Assembly (NCBI GenBank): GCA_019694155.1
Contig: JAIBCN010000193.1
Location: 34,231 to 98,230, forward strand
Length of the DNA: 64,000 nt
Direction: 5' to 3'
Source: Vicinamibacteria bacterium
GTDB taxonomy: Bacteria; Acidobacteriota; Vicinamibacteria; Fen-336; JAGNNV01
The notes under the pieces were generated by a model. The model saw nothing but the letters and a program-made list of their open reading frames with translations. It was not told the DNA's origin and did no database searches. The position numbers were made by a program, and so were the translations under genes. This document shows, piece after piece, positions 45,635 to 53,160 of this stretch (its first letter is position 1; every line of letters starts with the position of its first letter).

Positions 45635-48604
45635 ATGCTCAGACTCTTCTCCCTGCATCGTTCCCTCGCGGCCGCCGCGCTCCTGGGACTCCTCGCCGGC
45701 CCCGCCCATGCGCAGAACATCGGCAAGACCACCGGCAGCATCCGTGGAACGGTGAAGGACGCCACGGGCGGCGTGCTCCCCGGCGCCACCATCACGGTGA
45801 CGAGCCCCAGCCTGGTGGGAGCCCGCACGGTGGTCACGGACTCCGCGGGGTCCTATGACGTTCCCGGCCTCGCCATCGGCATCTACAAGGTGGAGGCCAC
45901 CCTCGCCGGATTCACGCCAACCGCCGTGCAGGGGCTGGACCTCAAAGCGGGACAGACGCTGAAGGCCGACATCAGCATGCGAACCGGCAATCTGGCGGAG
46001 ACGGTGACCGTGGAAGGAAGCGCCATCATCGACGTGGTCTCGGTGGAGCAGCAGAACAACATTTCCGCGGAGACCTTCGCCGCCCTTCCCAAGGGGCGAT
46101 CGTGGGATTCGCTGGTCGAGATCGCTCCGTCCGTGAACACGGAAGACGTCAATCGGACGAAGGGACTCTCCTTCCAGGGCGCCTCCGTTCACGAGAACGT
46201 CTACATCATCGATGGAGTCGACTCCACGGAGACGACCTCGGCCGCGCAGGGCCAGGACATGGTCTTCGAGTTCCTCGACAACATCCAGGTCAAGTCCGGT
46301 TTCCTCGGGGCGGAGTACGGTGGGGCCCTCGGCGGTGTCGTCAACATGCAGACGAAGTCCGGGTCCAACACGTTCAAGGGCGGTCTGAGCTTCCAGTACT
46401 CGGGTTCGGCCCTGACCGCCGACCCACGGCGAAGGCTCCGCACCGTGCCGACGAACACGCTTCTTTCCGAGTACGTTCAGGATCCCGAGGACGACAGCCG
46501 GGTACTCGATTTCGGCGGCTTCATCGGAGGCCCGCTCAAGAAGGACAAGCTCTGGTTCTTCGCGGGCTTCATGCCGCAGAACACCGACACCAGCCGAACC
46601 GTGAACTACCTGAACCCTCCCGCCACGATCACCGTCGACAGCACGATCCGGCGTCCGTTCGGCTCCGCGAAGATCACGTGGCTCGCGGTCAAGGATCTGA
46701 CGGTGAACCTCAGCTACCAGTACTCTCCTCGCAAGGAACTCGGGCGGCTGCCGAGCTACGACCTGACCGACGATCGCGCCAGCGACTTCAAGTCCCTGGG
46801 CTCCGAGCGAAACCGAAGCACGTACGCATTGAGCGCGGACTGGGTGGCGAGCCCCACCGTCTTCATCAATGCGTTCGCCGGCTACTACACCCAGCGTGGC
46901 GGATCCCTGGGCGTGCCGGTCGGCGACCGGTTCCGCTGCGTCACCTCCAACCTCTCCATCCCCGGGGTCCCCGCCGACCTCCAGTGCGCCGCCGGGTACC
47001 AGACGCTGCTCGACAACAACCCGACTCTCAAGGATGAAAACGACCGCATGAGCATGGGCGCGTCGGCGAATTTCAACTTCAAGGCCGCGGGCAGCCATTC
47101 GCTCAAGATCGGCGCCCAGTACGCGACCCCGGAGAGCACCACCGAGAATCTCCTCACGGGCGAGCGCGTCGACCTGCACTGGGGCCTCTCGCAGATCGGC
47201 ATCCGCGGGCAGTACGGCTTCTGGCGCAACGTCAGCATCTCCAACAAGGGCTCAGCCCGGAGCAAGAACGCCGCGGCGTTCATCCAGGACCAGTGGACCA
47301 GAAACCGGCTGACGTTCAATCTCGGGCTCCGGCTGGAAAACGAGCACAACATCCCGCTGACCGCGCCCACCGACACCGTGAACCGGGACATTACCTTCAG
47401 CTGGGGCGAGAAGATCGCGCCCCGCCTCGGCGTCGCCTGGGACGTCAAAGGCGATTCCAGCTGGCGCCTCTACGCGAACGCCGGGTACTTCTACGACAAT
47501 CTCAAGCAGACGGCCACTCAGCTCCTGTTCGGATCCCGAGTCTTCCGCTACGACTATTACCGGCTGGACACGCTGAACTGGCGGACGCTGGGCAAGGCCG
47601 CCGCGGCCGCCGCAGGCACGCCCTTCTTCGTCCTCGATTTCAGCGGGAGCCCGGTCTATGTCCCGCCCGACACCAAGCCCACACGCAGTGATGAGTTCGC
47701 GCTCGGCAGCGACTATCAGCTCGGAAAGAGCTGGGCGTTGTCGGTGCAGTACATCCACCGCGCCCTGCAGAACGCGATCGAGGACTTCACCGTCACCCCG
47801 ATCACCGTGAACGGCCAGCGATACACCACGCTGATCGGCAACCCCGGGCGAGGCATCCTGCATCAGCCCTTCGCGGGCCTCCCCGTGCTGCCCGACTTCG
47901 AGCGCACTTACGACGGCGTCACCATCGAGGTCACCAGACGCATGGCCAACCACTGGACGATGAACGGCAGCTACACGCTCTCGCGGCTGTACGGCAACTA
48001 CGAGGGGCTCGGCGACTCCGACGAGCAGGTCCTGGGCGGCGGCACTCCGAACGCCGGGCGCTACTGCACCACGCTCGAAAGCTGCTACAACGGAAAGGGC
48101 GAAGTGGACAAAGGCCGCCTCACCCTCGACCGTCCCCATCAGTTCAAGCTGACCGGGTCTTACGCCTTCGATTCCGGCCTCAGCCTTGGCGCCTTCTTCC
48201 GAGCCTCGAGCGGCACGCCCATCACCCCGCAGCTCGGTGTGAACGCCGCGCCGACCACGCATCCCGAGGGACGCGGCAGCCGGGGCCGGACGCCCTTCAT
48301 CACCCAGACCGACCTGTTCCTGCAGTACGGCCGGAAGATCGGAAAGAGCGTCACGGCCACGGCCTCCGTCAACGTCTCGAACGCCTTCGACCAGGACACC
48401 ACGCGGAGCGTCTTCCCGGGCATACTGCTCGGATCCGCGGCGGTGGTGCCGGTTCCGGTGGCCCAGTACTTCGCGCCGGGCGGGTACGACTACAAGGCGG
48501 TGATCGCCGCGATTCCCGCCGCGAACAGGGACCCTCGCTTCATGCAGGCCCAGCTCTTCCAGGCGCCCCGGGCGATTCGCCTGGGCCTTCGCCTGGACTT
48601 CTAG
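45635..48604 (+). CDS. TonB-dependent receptor with carboxypeptidase-regulatory-like domain
   Basis: A 989-residue outer-membrane receptor. The signal peptide is MLRLFSLHRSLAAAALLGLLAGPAHA, preceded by GAAAGAGG, which is why I prefer the ATG at 45635 to the one at 45620. Residues 27-110 form the regulatory-like domain (GSIRGTVKDATGGVLPGATITVTS, YDVPGLAIGIYKVEATLAGF). The plug region includes IIDGVDSTET and IQVKSGFLGAEYGGALGGVVNMQTKSG, as in Oar-like receptors of Acidobacteriota and Myxococcota. The barrel ends LGLRLDF, with the terminal Phe. The cargo is unknown; it is encoded just before the DUF1838 pair. Confidence 0.92.
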   Translation: MLRLFSLHRSLAAAALLGLLAGPAHAQNIGKTTGSIRGTVKDATGGVLPGATITVTSPSLVGARTVVTDSAGSYDVPGLAIGIYKVEATLAGFTPTAVQGLDLKAGQTLKADISMRTGNLAETVTVEGSAIIDVVSVEQQNNISAETFAALPKGRSWDSLVEIAPSVNTEDVNRTKGLSFQGASVHENVYIIDGVDSTETTSAAQGQDMVFEFLDNIQVKSGFLGAEYGGALGGVVNMQTKSGSNTFKGGLSFQYSGSALTADPRRRLRTVPTNTLLSEYVQDPEDDSRVLDFGGFIGGPLKKDKLWFFAGFMPQNTDTSRTVNYLNPPATITVDSTIRRPFGSAKITWLAVKDLTVNLSYQYSPRKELGRLPSYDLTDDRASDFKSLGSERNRSTYALSADWVASPTVFINAFAGYYTQRGGSLGVPVGDRFRCVTSNLSIPGVPADLQCAAGYQTLLDNNPTLKDENDRMSMGASANFNFKAAGSHSLKIGAQYATPESTTENLLTGERVDLHWGLSQIGIRGQYGFWRNVSISNKGSARSKNAAAFIQDQWTRNRLTFNLGLRLENEHNIPLTAPTDTVNRDITFSWGEKIAPRLGVAWDVKGDSSWRLYANAGYFYDNLKQTATQLLFGSRVFRYDYYRLDTLNWRTLGKAAAAAAGTPFFVLDFSGSPVYVPPDTKPTRSDEFALGSDYQLGKSWALSVQYIHRALQNAIEDFTVTPITVNGQRYTTLIGNPGRGILHQPFAGLPVLPDFERTYDGVTIEVTRRMANHWTMNGSYTLSRLYGNYEGLGDSDEQVLGGGTPNAGRYCTTLESCYNGKGEVDKGRLTLDRPHQFKLTGSYAFDSGLSLGAFFRASSGTPITPQLGVNAAPTTHPEGRGSRGRTPFITQTDLFLQYGRKIGKSVTATASVNVSNAFDQDTTRSVFPGILLGSAAVVPVPVAQYFAPGGYDYKAVIAAIPAANRDPRFMQAQLFQAPRAIRLGLRLDF

Positions 48605-48611
48605 CCCGCTC

Positions 48612-49484
48612 ATGCTCGCGCTCGTCCTCGCGGCGGGGGTGTCCGCCCTTACCCAGCCACCGCTCGACCTGTCCCGGCCCGAAGGAGTCCTGGCCGCGAA
48701 CCGCAAGATGCAATGCTCGCGCGAGGACGGCAAGCCGGTGGTCTTCTGGTGGAAGGGCGGCGTTTTCAGCCGCGTTCCCGGCGAGCGGGATCGCCAGCTC
48801 TTCAACGTCGAGGGGATGAACATCCGCCAGTGCGGCACGGTCAAGGACCCTCAGCGAGGAGAGGGCTACCGCCTCGTGTCGCGCGAGATCCTGCTCTATC
48901 TCGACCCGGAGACGGGAAAGCCGCTCAAAAAGTGGAAGAACCCGTGGACGGGAATCGAGAACGACGTCATCCATGTGGCCAACGACCCCGTGAACGGGCC
49001 ACCGAACTTCCCCGTAGGCGCCGACGGCGCCCCCGTGAAGTGGCGCGGCAACATCATGAAGGGCCGGGTGTGGGTCTCGGGCGAAGCGCCGCTCTTCTAC
49101 AAGAACCCGCTCGGCGGCGAGTACCAGGACTTTGTGGGCGGCGAGTATCACGCCATGGAGATGCTCACCATGTTCACCTACGAGAAGGATCTCCTTGACG
49201 CCTCAAAGAAGGAGAGCACGGACGTCACCATCGCGTGGTCGCGCACCTCGGACTGGCTGCCCTGGATGGAGATGGGCGACCGGGCGGGCATGCTGATCTT
49301 CACCACCGTGGGCAAGAGGCTCCTGCGGCCCGAAGATCTCTCCCCTTTGATGAAGGAAGAGATCGCCGCGAACTATCCCGCGTATGCGGCGCCCCCGCCG
49401 CTCGACGACGCCCGGCCGAACGAGACCAGCTGGACCTACTTCAAGAAGCGTATCGATGCGAAAAGAAAGGAGGGCGGCAAGTGA
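48612..49484 (+). CDS. DUF1838 protein A, exported
   Basis: A 290-residue protein with a short hydrophobic leader (MLALVLAAGVSALTQPP). The core has NRKMQCSREDGKPVVFWWKGGVFSRVPGERDRQLFNVEGMN and VVIHVANDPVN-like sequence (DVIHVANDPVNGPPNF), then EYQDFVGGEYHAMEMLTMFTYE and AWSRTSDWLPWMEMGDRAGMLIFTT. Conserved Trp-Trp-Lys, His and Glu residues suggest a beta-rich, possibly metal-binding fold; no enzyme activity is established for the family. It starts 7 bp after the receptor stop and ends by overlapping its paralogue, so it belongs to the receptor operon. Confidence 0.85.
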   Translation: MLALVLAAGVSALTQPPLDLSRPEGVLAANRKMQCSREDGKPVVFWWKGGVFSRVPGERDRQLFNVEGMNIRQCGTVKDPQRGEGYRLVSREILLYLDPETGKPLKKWKNPWTGIENDVIHVANDPVNGPPNFPVGADGAPVKWRGNIMKGRVWVSGEAPLFYKNPLGGEYQDFVGGEYHAMEMLTMFTYEKDLLDASKKESTDVTIAWSRTSDWLPWMEMGDRAGMLIFTTVGKRLLRPEDLSPLMKEEIAANYPAYAAPPPLDDARPNETSWTYFKKRIDAKRKEGGK

Positions 49485-50407
49485 GAATGACCCACGCGAA
49501 ACAGGCCGCCCTTCTGGCCGGACTGGCTTTGCTTCTCTCCGCTCCCGGTGTCGCGGCGCAGAAGAAGAAGGCGGCGCCCATCGCCAAACCGCGTCTCGAT
49601 CCCAATCGACCCGAAGATGTCCTGGCCATGGAGCGCAAGGTGAGCTGCTCCACCGAAGACGGCAAGGAAGCGCTCTACTGGTGGAAGGGCAACGTCTACT
49701 CGCGAATCCCCGGCGAGAAGGACCGCCTGCTCTTCGGCGTCCACGGCCTCAACTTCCGCACGTGCCGGACGTACTCGGACCCCAAGCGCGGCCCGGGCTA
49801 CCGCTCGGTGTCCCGGGAAATGCTGATCTACGTGGACAAGGACACGGGCAAGGTGCTCCGAAAGTGGAAGAACCCTTGGACTAATGAGGAGGTCGAGGTT
49901 CTGCACGTGGCGAACGACCCCGTCAACATGCGAGAGCCCACCTATGCCTATGCAGCGGACGGAACACCCCGAAAGTTCCGCGCCGAGGTGAAGGACGGCT
50001 GGGCGCTCGACGGTGGTGGCGCGGCGCGCCTGTTCTATACGAACCCGCTCGGGGGCGACTATCAGGAATACGTGGGCGGCACCTACCACGCGATGGAGTT
50101 CGGCACCGAAGCGGCGAGGATGGACGACCTCACCGACCCCGCGACGACGCAGGTGACGGATCGCGTCCTCACCTGGGTCCGAGTCTCGAAGTGGCTCCCC
50201 TGGATGAAGATGGGAAGCCGAAGCGGGGTGGTGGTCTTCAACACCGCGGGCCTTCGCCTGGACGGCTTCGAGGAGATGCCCGACGTGGTCAAGAACGAGA
50301 TCCGAGCCAACTGGCCGGTCTGGCAATCGGCCCCCCCGCCCGACGATCCGCGACCGAGCATGACCAGCTGGGACCAGTTCAAACGCTGGAAGAGCGGGAA
50401 GAAGTAG
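49481..50407 (+). CDS. DUF1838 protein B, exported paralogue
   Basis: A 308-residue protein, clearly homologous to the preceding one: ERKVSCSTEDGKEALYWWKGNVYSRIPGEKDRLLFGVHGLN parallels the upstream copy, and LHVANDPVN, GGDYQEYVGGTYHAMEF and SKWLPWMKMGSRSGVVVFNTAG follow in the same order. The leader MTHAKQAALLAGLALLLSAPGVAAQ is a better signal peptide than that of copy A. I chose the GTG at 49481, 7 bp after AGGAGG, which overlaps the preceding stop; an ATG at 49487 is possible. The pair probably work together on the substrate brought in by the receptor. Confidence 0.87.
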   Translation: MRMTHAKQAALLAGLALLLSAPGVAAQKKKAAPIAKPRLDPNRPEDVLAMERKVSCSTEDGKEALYWWKGNVYSRIPGEKDRLLFGVHGLNFRTCRTYSDPKRGPGYRSVSREMLIYVDKDTGKVLRKWKNPWTNEEVEVLHVANDPVNMREPTYAYAADGTPRKFRAEVKDGWALDGGGAARLFYTNPLGGDYQEYVGGTYHAMEFGTEAARMDDLTDPATTQVTDRVLTWVRVSKWLPWMKMGSRSGVVVFNTAGLRLDGFEEMPDVVKNEIRANWPVWQSAPPPDDPRPSMTSWDQFKRWKSGKK

Positions 50408-50504
50408 CACGCTCGGGAAAAGGCCGGGCGGCCTCGGCTCTCCCCGCGGCATCGGCCCGGGCCGGTACACTTGGCACCTGACCATTAACTTTCGAGGAAA
50501 CACC

Positions 50505-50975
50505 ATGGCAGATGTCGCGCTCGGGCCGGAGTTCGAACTCCTGAAGAAGGATGTGGGCGAATGGGACGCCAGCATCACCGTCACGCCTTCCCCCGGGGCG
50601 GCTCCCCAGGAATCGAAGGGGCGGCTCGCCGGCCGCCTGATCTGCGGGGGCCGCTGGCTCATCACCGAGTTCAAGAACCACACCACCGGGTTCGAGGGCC
50701 ACGGCGTGTACGGCTACAACGCGGCGGCGAAGCGCTTCGTCGGCACCTGGGTGGATGACATGCGTACGAACCTCTACGTTGGTGAGGGAACGTGGGACGC
50801 GGCCTCGCGAACCATGACCTACGTCTGGAGCGCCAGCCTGCCGAACGGCCAGGCCATGACCTGGAGAGAGACTTCCCACGCCGTCTCCGACAACGAACAG
50901 ATATTCCGCGTCCTCTTCCCGGGCGCGGACGGCGCCGAATTCGAGATGATGCGCGCCGTCTATCGCCGCGCCTAA
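50505..50975 (+). CDS. DUF1579-like protein
   Basis: A 156-residue cytoplasmic protein with no leader. The pattern GEWDASITVTPSPGAAPQESKGRLAGRLICGGRWLITEFKNHTTGFEGHGVYGYNAAAKRFVGTWVD is that of DUF1579 lipocalin-like barrels, which are small ligand-binding proteins in soil bacteria. The C-terminal TWRETSHAVSDNEQIFRVLFP is also typical. It follows DUF1838 protein B by 97 bp on the same strand and has GAGGAAAC before the ATG. Its ligand may be a product of the pathway, but this is inference. Confidence 0.78.
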   Translation: MADVALGPEFELLKKDVGEWDASITVTPSPGAAPQESKGRLAGRLICGGRWLITEFKNHTTGFEGHGVYGYNAAAKRFVGTWVDDMRTNLYVGEGTWDAASRTMTYVWSASLPNGQAMTWRETSHAVSDNEQIFRVLFPGADGAEFEMMRAVYRRA

Positions 50976-51033
50976 ACCTTTTCCGATCGAGACCCGTCCA
51001 AGCTTTACCCCTGAAAGGAACCCCCACACCGCT

Positions 51034-52068
51034 ATGAACACCCATCGAAGAGTCACGATTCCCCGGGCGGCCCTGGCCCTTACCCTGGCCCTCCCGCTCG
51101 CCGCTCTGGCTCAGGCTCCCGCTGCGGCCCCGGCTACCGCCGGGAAGGAGCTTCCGGTCCGGATCATCCCGAACCTCGGTGAAGCGGCCGAGTTCTACTT
51201 CTCGCCCGACAGCAAGAGCCTGATCGGCAACGCCAAGCGCGAAGGCGACACCACCCACCACGTCTACACCACCACCGTCGACGGCACGAAGATCGTGCGC
51301 ATCAACGACAAGGGCGAGGACGCCTGCTCCTTCTACTTCCCCGACGGCAAGCGCCTCTTGTGGACCTCGACCCGCGACAACCTGGACATGCCAAAAGGCG
51401 GCTGGTCCGATCCCAAGGACTACCCGAAGGGCGCCGAGCTCTACGAGTCCGACCTCGAGGGCAAGAACATCAAGCGTCTCACCAACAACAAGGTCTACGA
51501 CGCGGAGGCGGCGGTTTCGCCTGACGGCAAGTGGATCCTGTTCGGCCGCGACATCGACGGCAAGATGGACCTGTGGGTCATGAAGTCGGACGGAACCGGC
51601 GAAAAGCAGATCACCTTCACCGACGAATGGCAGGAGGGTGGCGCGCAGTTCATGCCGGACAGCAACACCATCCTCACCCGCGCCTGGCTGCGCAAGGACC
51701 AGGACCAGCGCATGATGCCCATGCAGATCTTCACCGTGAAGCGCGATGGGTCCGAGCGCAAGCAGATCACGAGCGAGGCCGGCACCAACTGGGCGCCCTT
51801 CCCCGCTCCCGACGGCAAGCATTTCGCCTTCGTGAAGATCCTCACCGACACGCCCCGGCCGAACTGGGAGATCTTCATGATGAACATCGAGACGGGAAAG
51901 CAGACCCGTCTCACCTACAACCCCGGGTTCGACGGCTTCCCCTCCATCTCCCCTGACGGCAAGTGGCTCGCCTTCTCCTCGGGCCGCGACGCCAAGCCCG
52001 GGGAGCGCACGCTCTACGAGTACGTCATGGACATCAGCTCGCTGGGCATCGTGCCGCTCAAGAAGTAG
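51034..52068 (+). CDS. Periplasmic TolB-like beta-propeller protein
   Basis: A 344-residue protein with a signal peptide (MNTHRRVTIPRAALALTLALPLAALAQ). It contains PD40-type repeats, each with a DG(K) turn such as AAVSPDGKWILFGRD, PDGKRLLWTSTRDN, APDGKHFAFVKI and SISPDGKWLAFSSGRD. TolB itself binds Pal and porins, but proteins of this size and with this pattern are common as accessory proteins of unknown role. It lies between the DUF1579-like gene and a plus-strand terminator, so it ends the operon. Confidence 0.85.
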   Translation: MNTHRRVTIPRAALALTLALPLAALAQAPAAAPATAGKELPVRIIPNLGEAAEFYFSPDSKSLIGNAKREGDTTHHVYTTTVDGTKIVRINDKGEDACSFYFPDGKRLLWTSTRDNLDMPKGGWSDPKDYPKGAELYESDLEGKNIKRLTNNKVYDAEAAVSPDGKWILFGRDIDGKMDLWVMKSDGTGEKQITFTDEWQEGGAQFMPDSNTILTRAWLRKDQDQRMMPMQIFTVKRDGSERKQITSEAGTNWAPFPAPDGKHFAFVKILTDTPRPNWEIFMMNIETGKQTRLTYNPGFDGFPSISPDGKWLAFSSGRDAKPGERTLYEYVMDISSLGIVPLKK

Positions 52069-52089
52069 GCCTTCGTTCTACCCGCACCC

Positions 52090-52114
52090 CGGCCGCCCGC
52101 AAGGGCGGCCGTTT
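52090..52114 (+). terminator. Intrinsic terminator after the TolB-like gene
   Basis: A 9-bp GC-rich stem, CGGCCGCCC and GGGCGGCCG, with a GCAA tetraloop is followed by TTT. It lies 21 bp after the TolB-like stop and before the convergent two-VOC gene. The T-run is short, so efficiency is uncertain. Confidence 0.65.
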
Positions 52115-52119
52115 CCATT

Positions 52120-53043
52120 TCAGGCCTCGATCAGTTCCACCCGCTCGCCCGACGGGCCGCGCAGGACCGCCGCCCGCCGGCCCTCGTAGGGCCACGGGGC
52201 GAGGGGGGCGGCCGACGCTCCGCCAAAACCCGCCTGGGTCGCACGCGCGAGCACTTCATCGAGATCCCTCGCGCCCACGGTGAGCATGGAGTTCCCTGGC
52301 CGGAATTGTTCGTCCGCCACGCCTGGATCCTCGGGCACCTCGTGCTCGTGGATGTCGACCTCGATCAGGCCGTCGCCCTCGCCCTTGTAAACGAGCATCA
52401 TGAACCCCCAGTCGTCCGGAAGGCCGATGATCCGGTTGACCGTGGGCTGGGTCAGGCGTCCGGCGAGCCTCAAGCCCATGCCGAGGGCCTTCTCGTAGAA
52501 CGCCTCCACCGGGGGCCGCAGTCCGGTCGACATCGCGGCGTTGAACATGGGGCCCACCAGTGTCTCGCAGACGGGAAGAGTGCGGGGCGGCGGCACCTTG
52601 AGGTACTGGGTGAAGAAGAAACCGGCGCCGCCCGGCCCGCGCGTGGCGAAGCTCCGCGAGACCGCTCCCCCGCCCGCTCCCGAGAGATCGTAGGTATTGA
52701 GGTCGCTCACCACGCGAAAGGCGCTCGACCCCTTCAAGCGGGCGAAGAGCGCCTCGACGTCCCGGGTGAGCAGTTCGGCGTTGAAGAGACCTCTCTTGTG
52801 AAAAGTGCCGGTCTCGTCGTCCGCCGGGCCCTCGACGAGGCGGATGAACCCGCGAGGCACGCCGGGCGCCCCCAGCACGGCGTAGCGGGGATGAGCGGCC
52901 GCGGACACGCCCCAGGCCCGGGCGAGTTCGGGGCCCACCGCCCCGGCGTGCCGGATCTCGAAACCCAGCTCGTCGCGGAGGGCCGAAACGCCCGCATCGA
53001 ATAATCTCAGCGACACGGTTTGCATCAGCACCTGTTGGATCAC
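52120..53043 (-). CDS. Double-VOC protein
   Basis: A 307-residue protein with two VOC modules. The first is VSLRLFDAGVSALRDELGFEIRHAG with GFIRLVEGP; the second has VEAFYEKALGMGLRLAGRL with LPDDWGFMMLVYKGEGDGLIEVDIHEHE and ends AAVLRGPSGERVELIEA. This four-module layout resembles extradiol dioxygenases and other large VOC enzymes. It is divergent from the third receptor gene, with the operator at 53113-53134 lying between them, so it might also be controlled by the same regulator. The substrate is unknown. Confidence 0.8.
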   Translation of the reverse strand: MIQQVLMQTVSLRLFDAGVSALRDELGFEIRHAGAVGPELARAWGVSAAAHPRYAVLGAPGVPRGFIRLVEGPADDETGTFHKRGLFNAELLTRDVEALFARLKGSSAFRVVSDLNTYDLSGAGGGAVSRSFATRGPGGAGFFFTQYLKVPPPRTLPVCETLVGPMFNAAMSTGLRPPVEAFYEKALGMGLRLAGRLTQPTVNRIIGLPDDWGFMMLVYKGEGDGLIEVDIHEHEVPEDPGVADEQFRPGNSMLTVGARDLDEVLARATQAGFGGASAAPLAPWPYEGRRAAVLRGPSGERVELIEA

Positions 53044-53082
53044 GATTCACTGCTCCAATCGGGACGTTCAATATTTCACCGC

Positions 53083-53134
53083 TTGTGCGGAGGGCCGCGC
53101 GGCGCTAGAGTGATTGTACTGTTGTCATAACAAT
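53083..53134 (+). promoter_or_regulatory. Promoter and operator of the third TonB receptor gene
   Basis: A -35-like TTGTGC (53083-53088), a 17-bp spacer and -10 TAGAGT (53106-53111). The operator at 53113-53134 begins ATTGTACT and ends CATAACAAT and covers the predicted start of transcription. It is the weakest copy in its left half (TTGTACTG rather than TTGTCCTA). Confidence 0.6.
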
Positions 53135-53160
53135 CTGCACCCCCCTCAGGAGATGACCCA

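Noticed and set aside
36440..53134. Fur or DtxR-type iron box as identity of the shared operator
   Set aside because: The sites do not match GATAATGATAATCATTATC or the TTAGGTTAGGCTAACCTAA pattern, so I keep the regulator unnamed.
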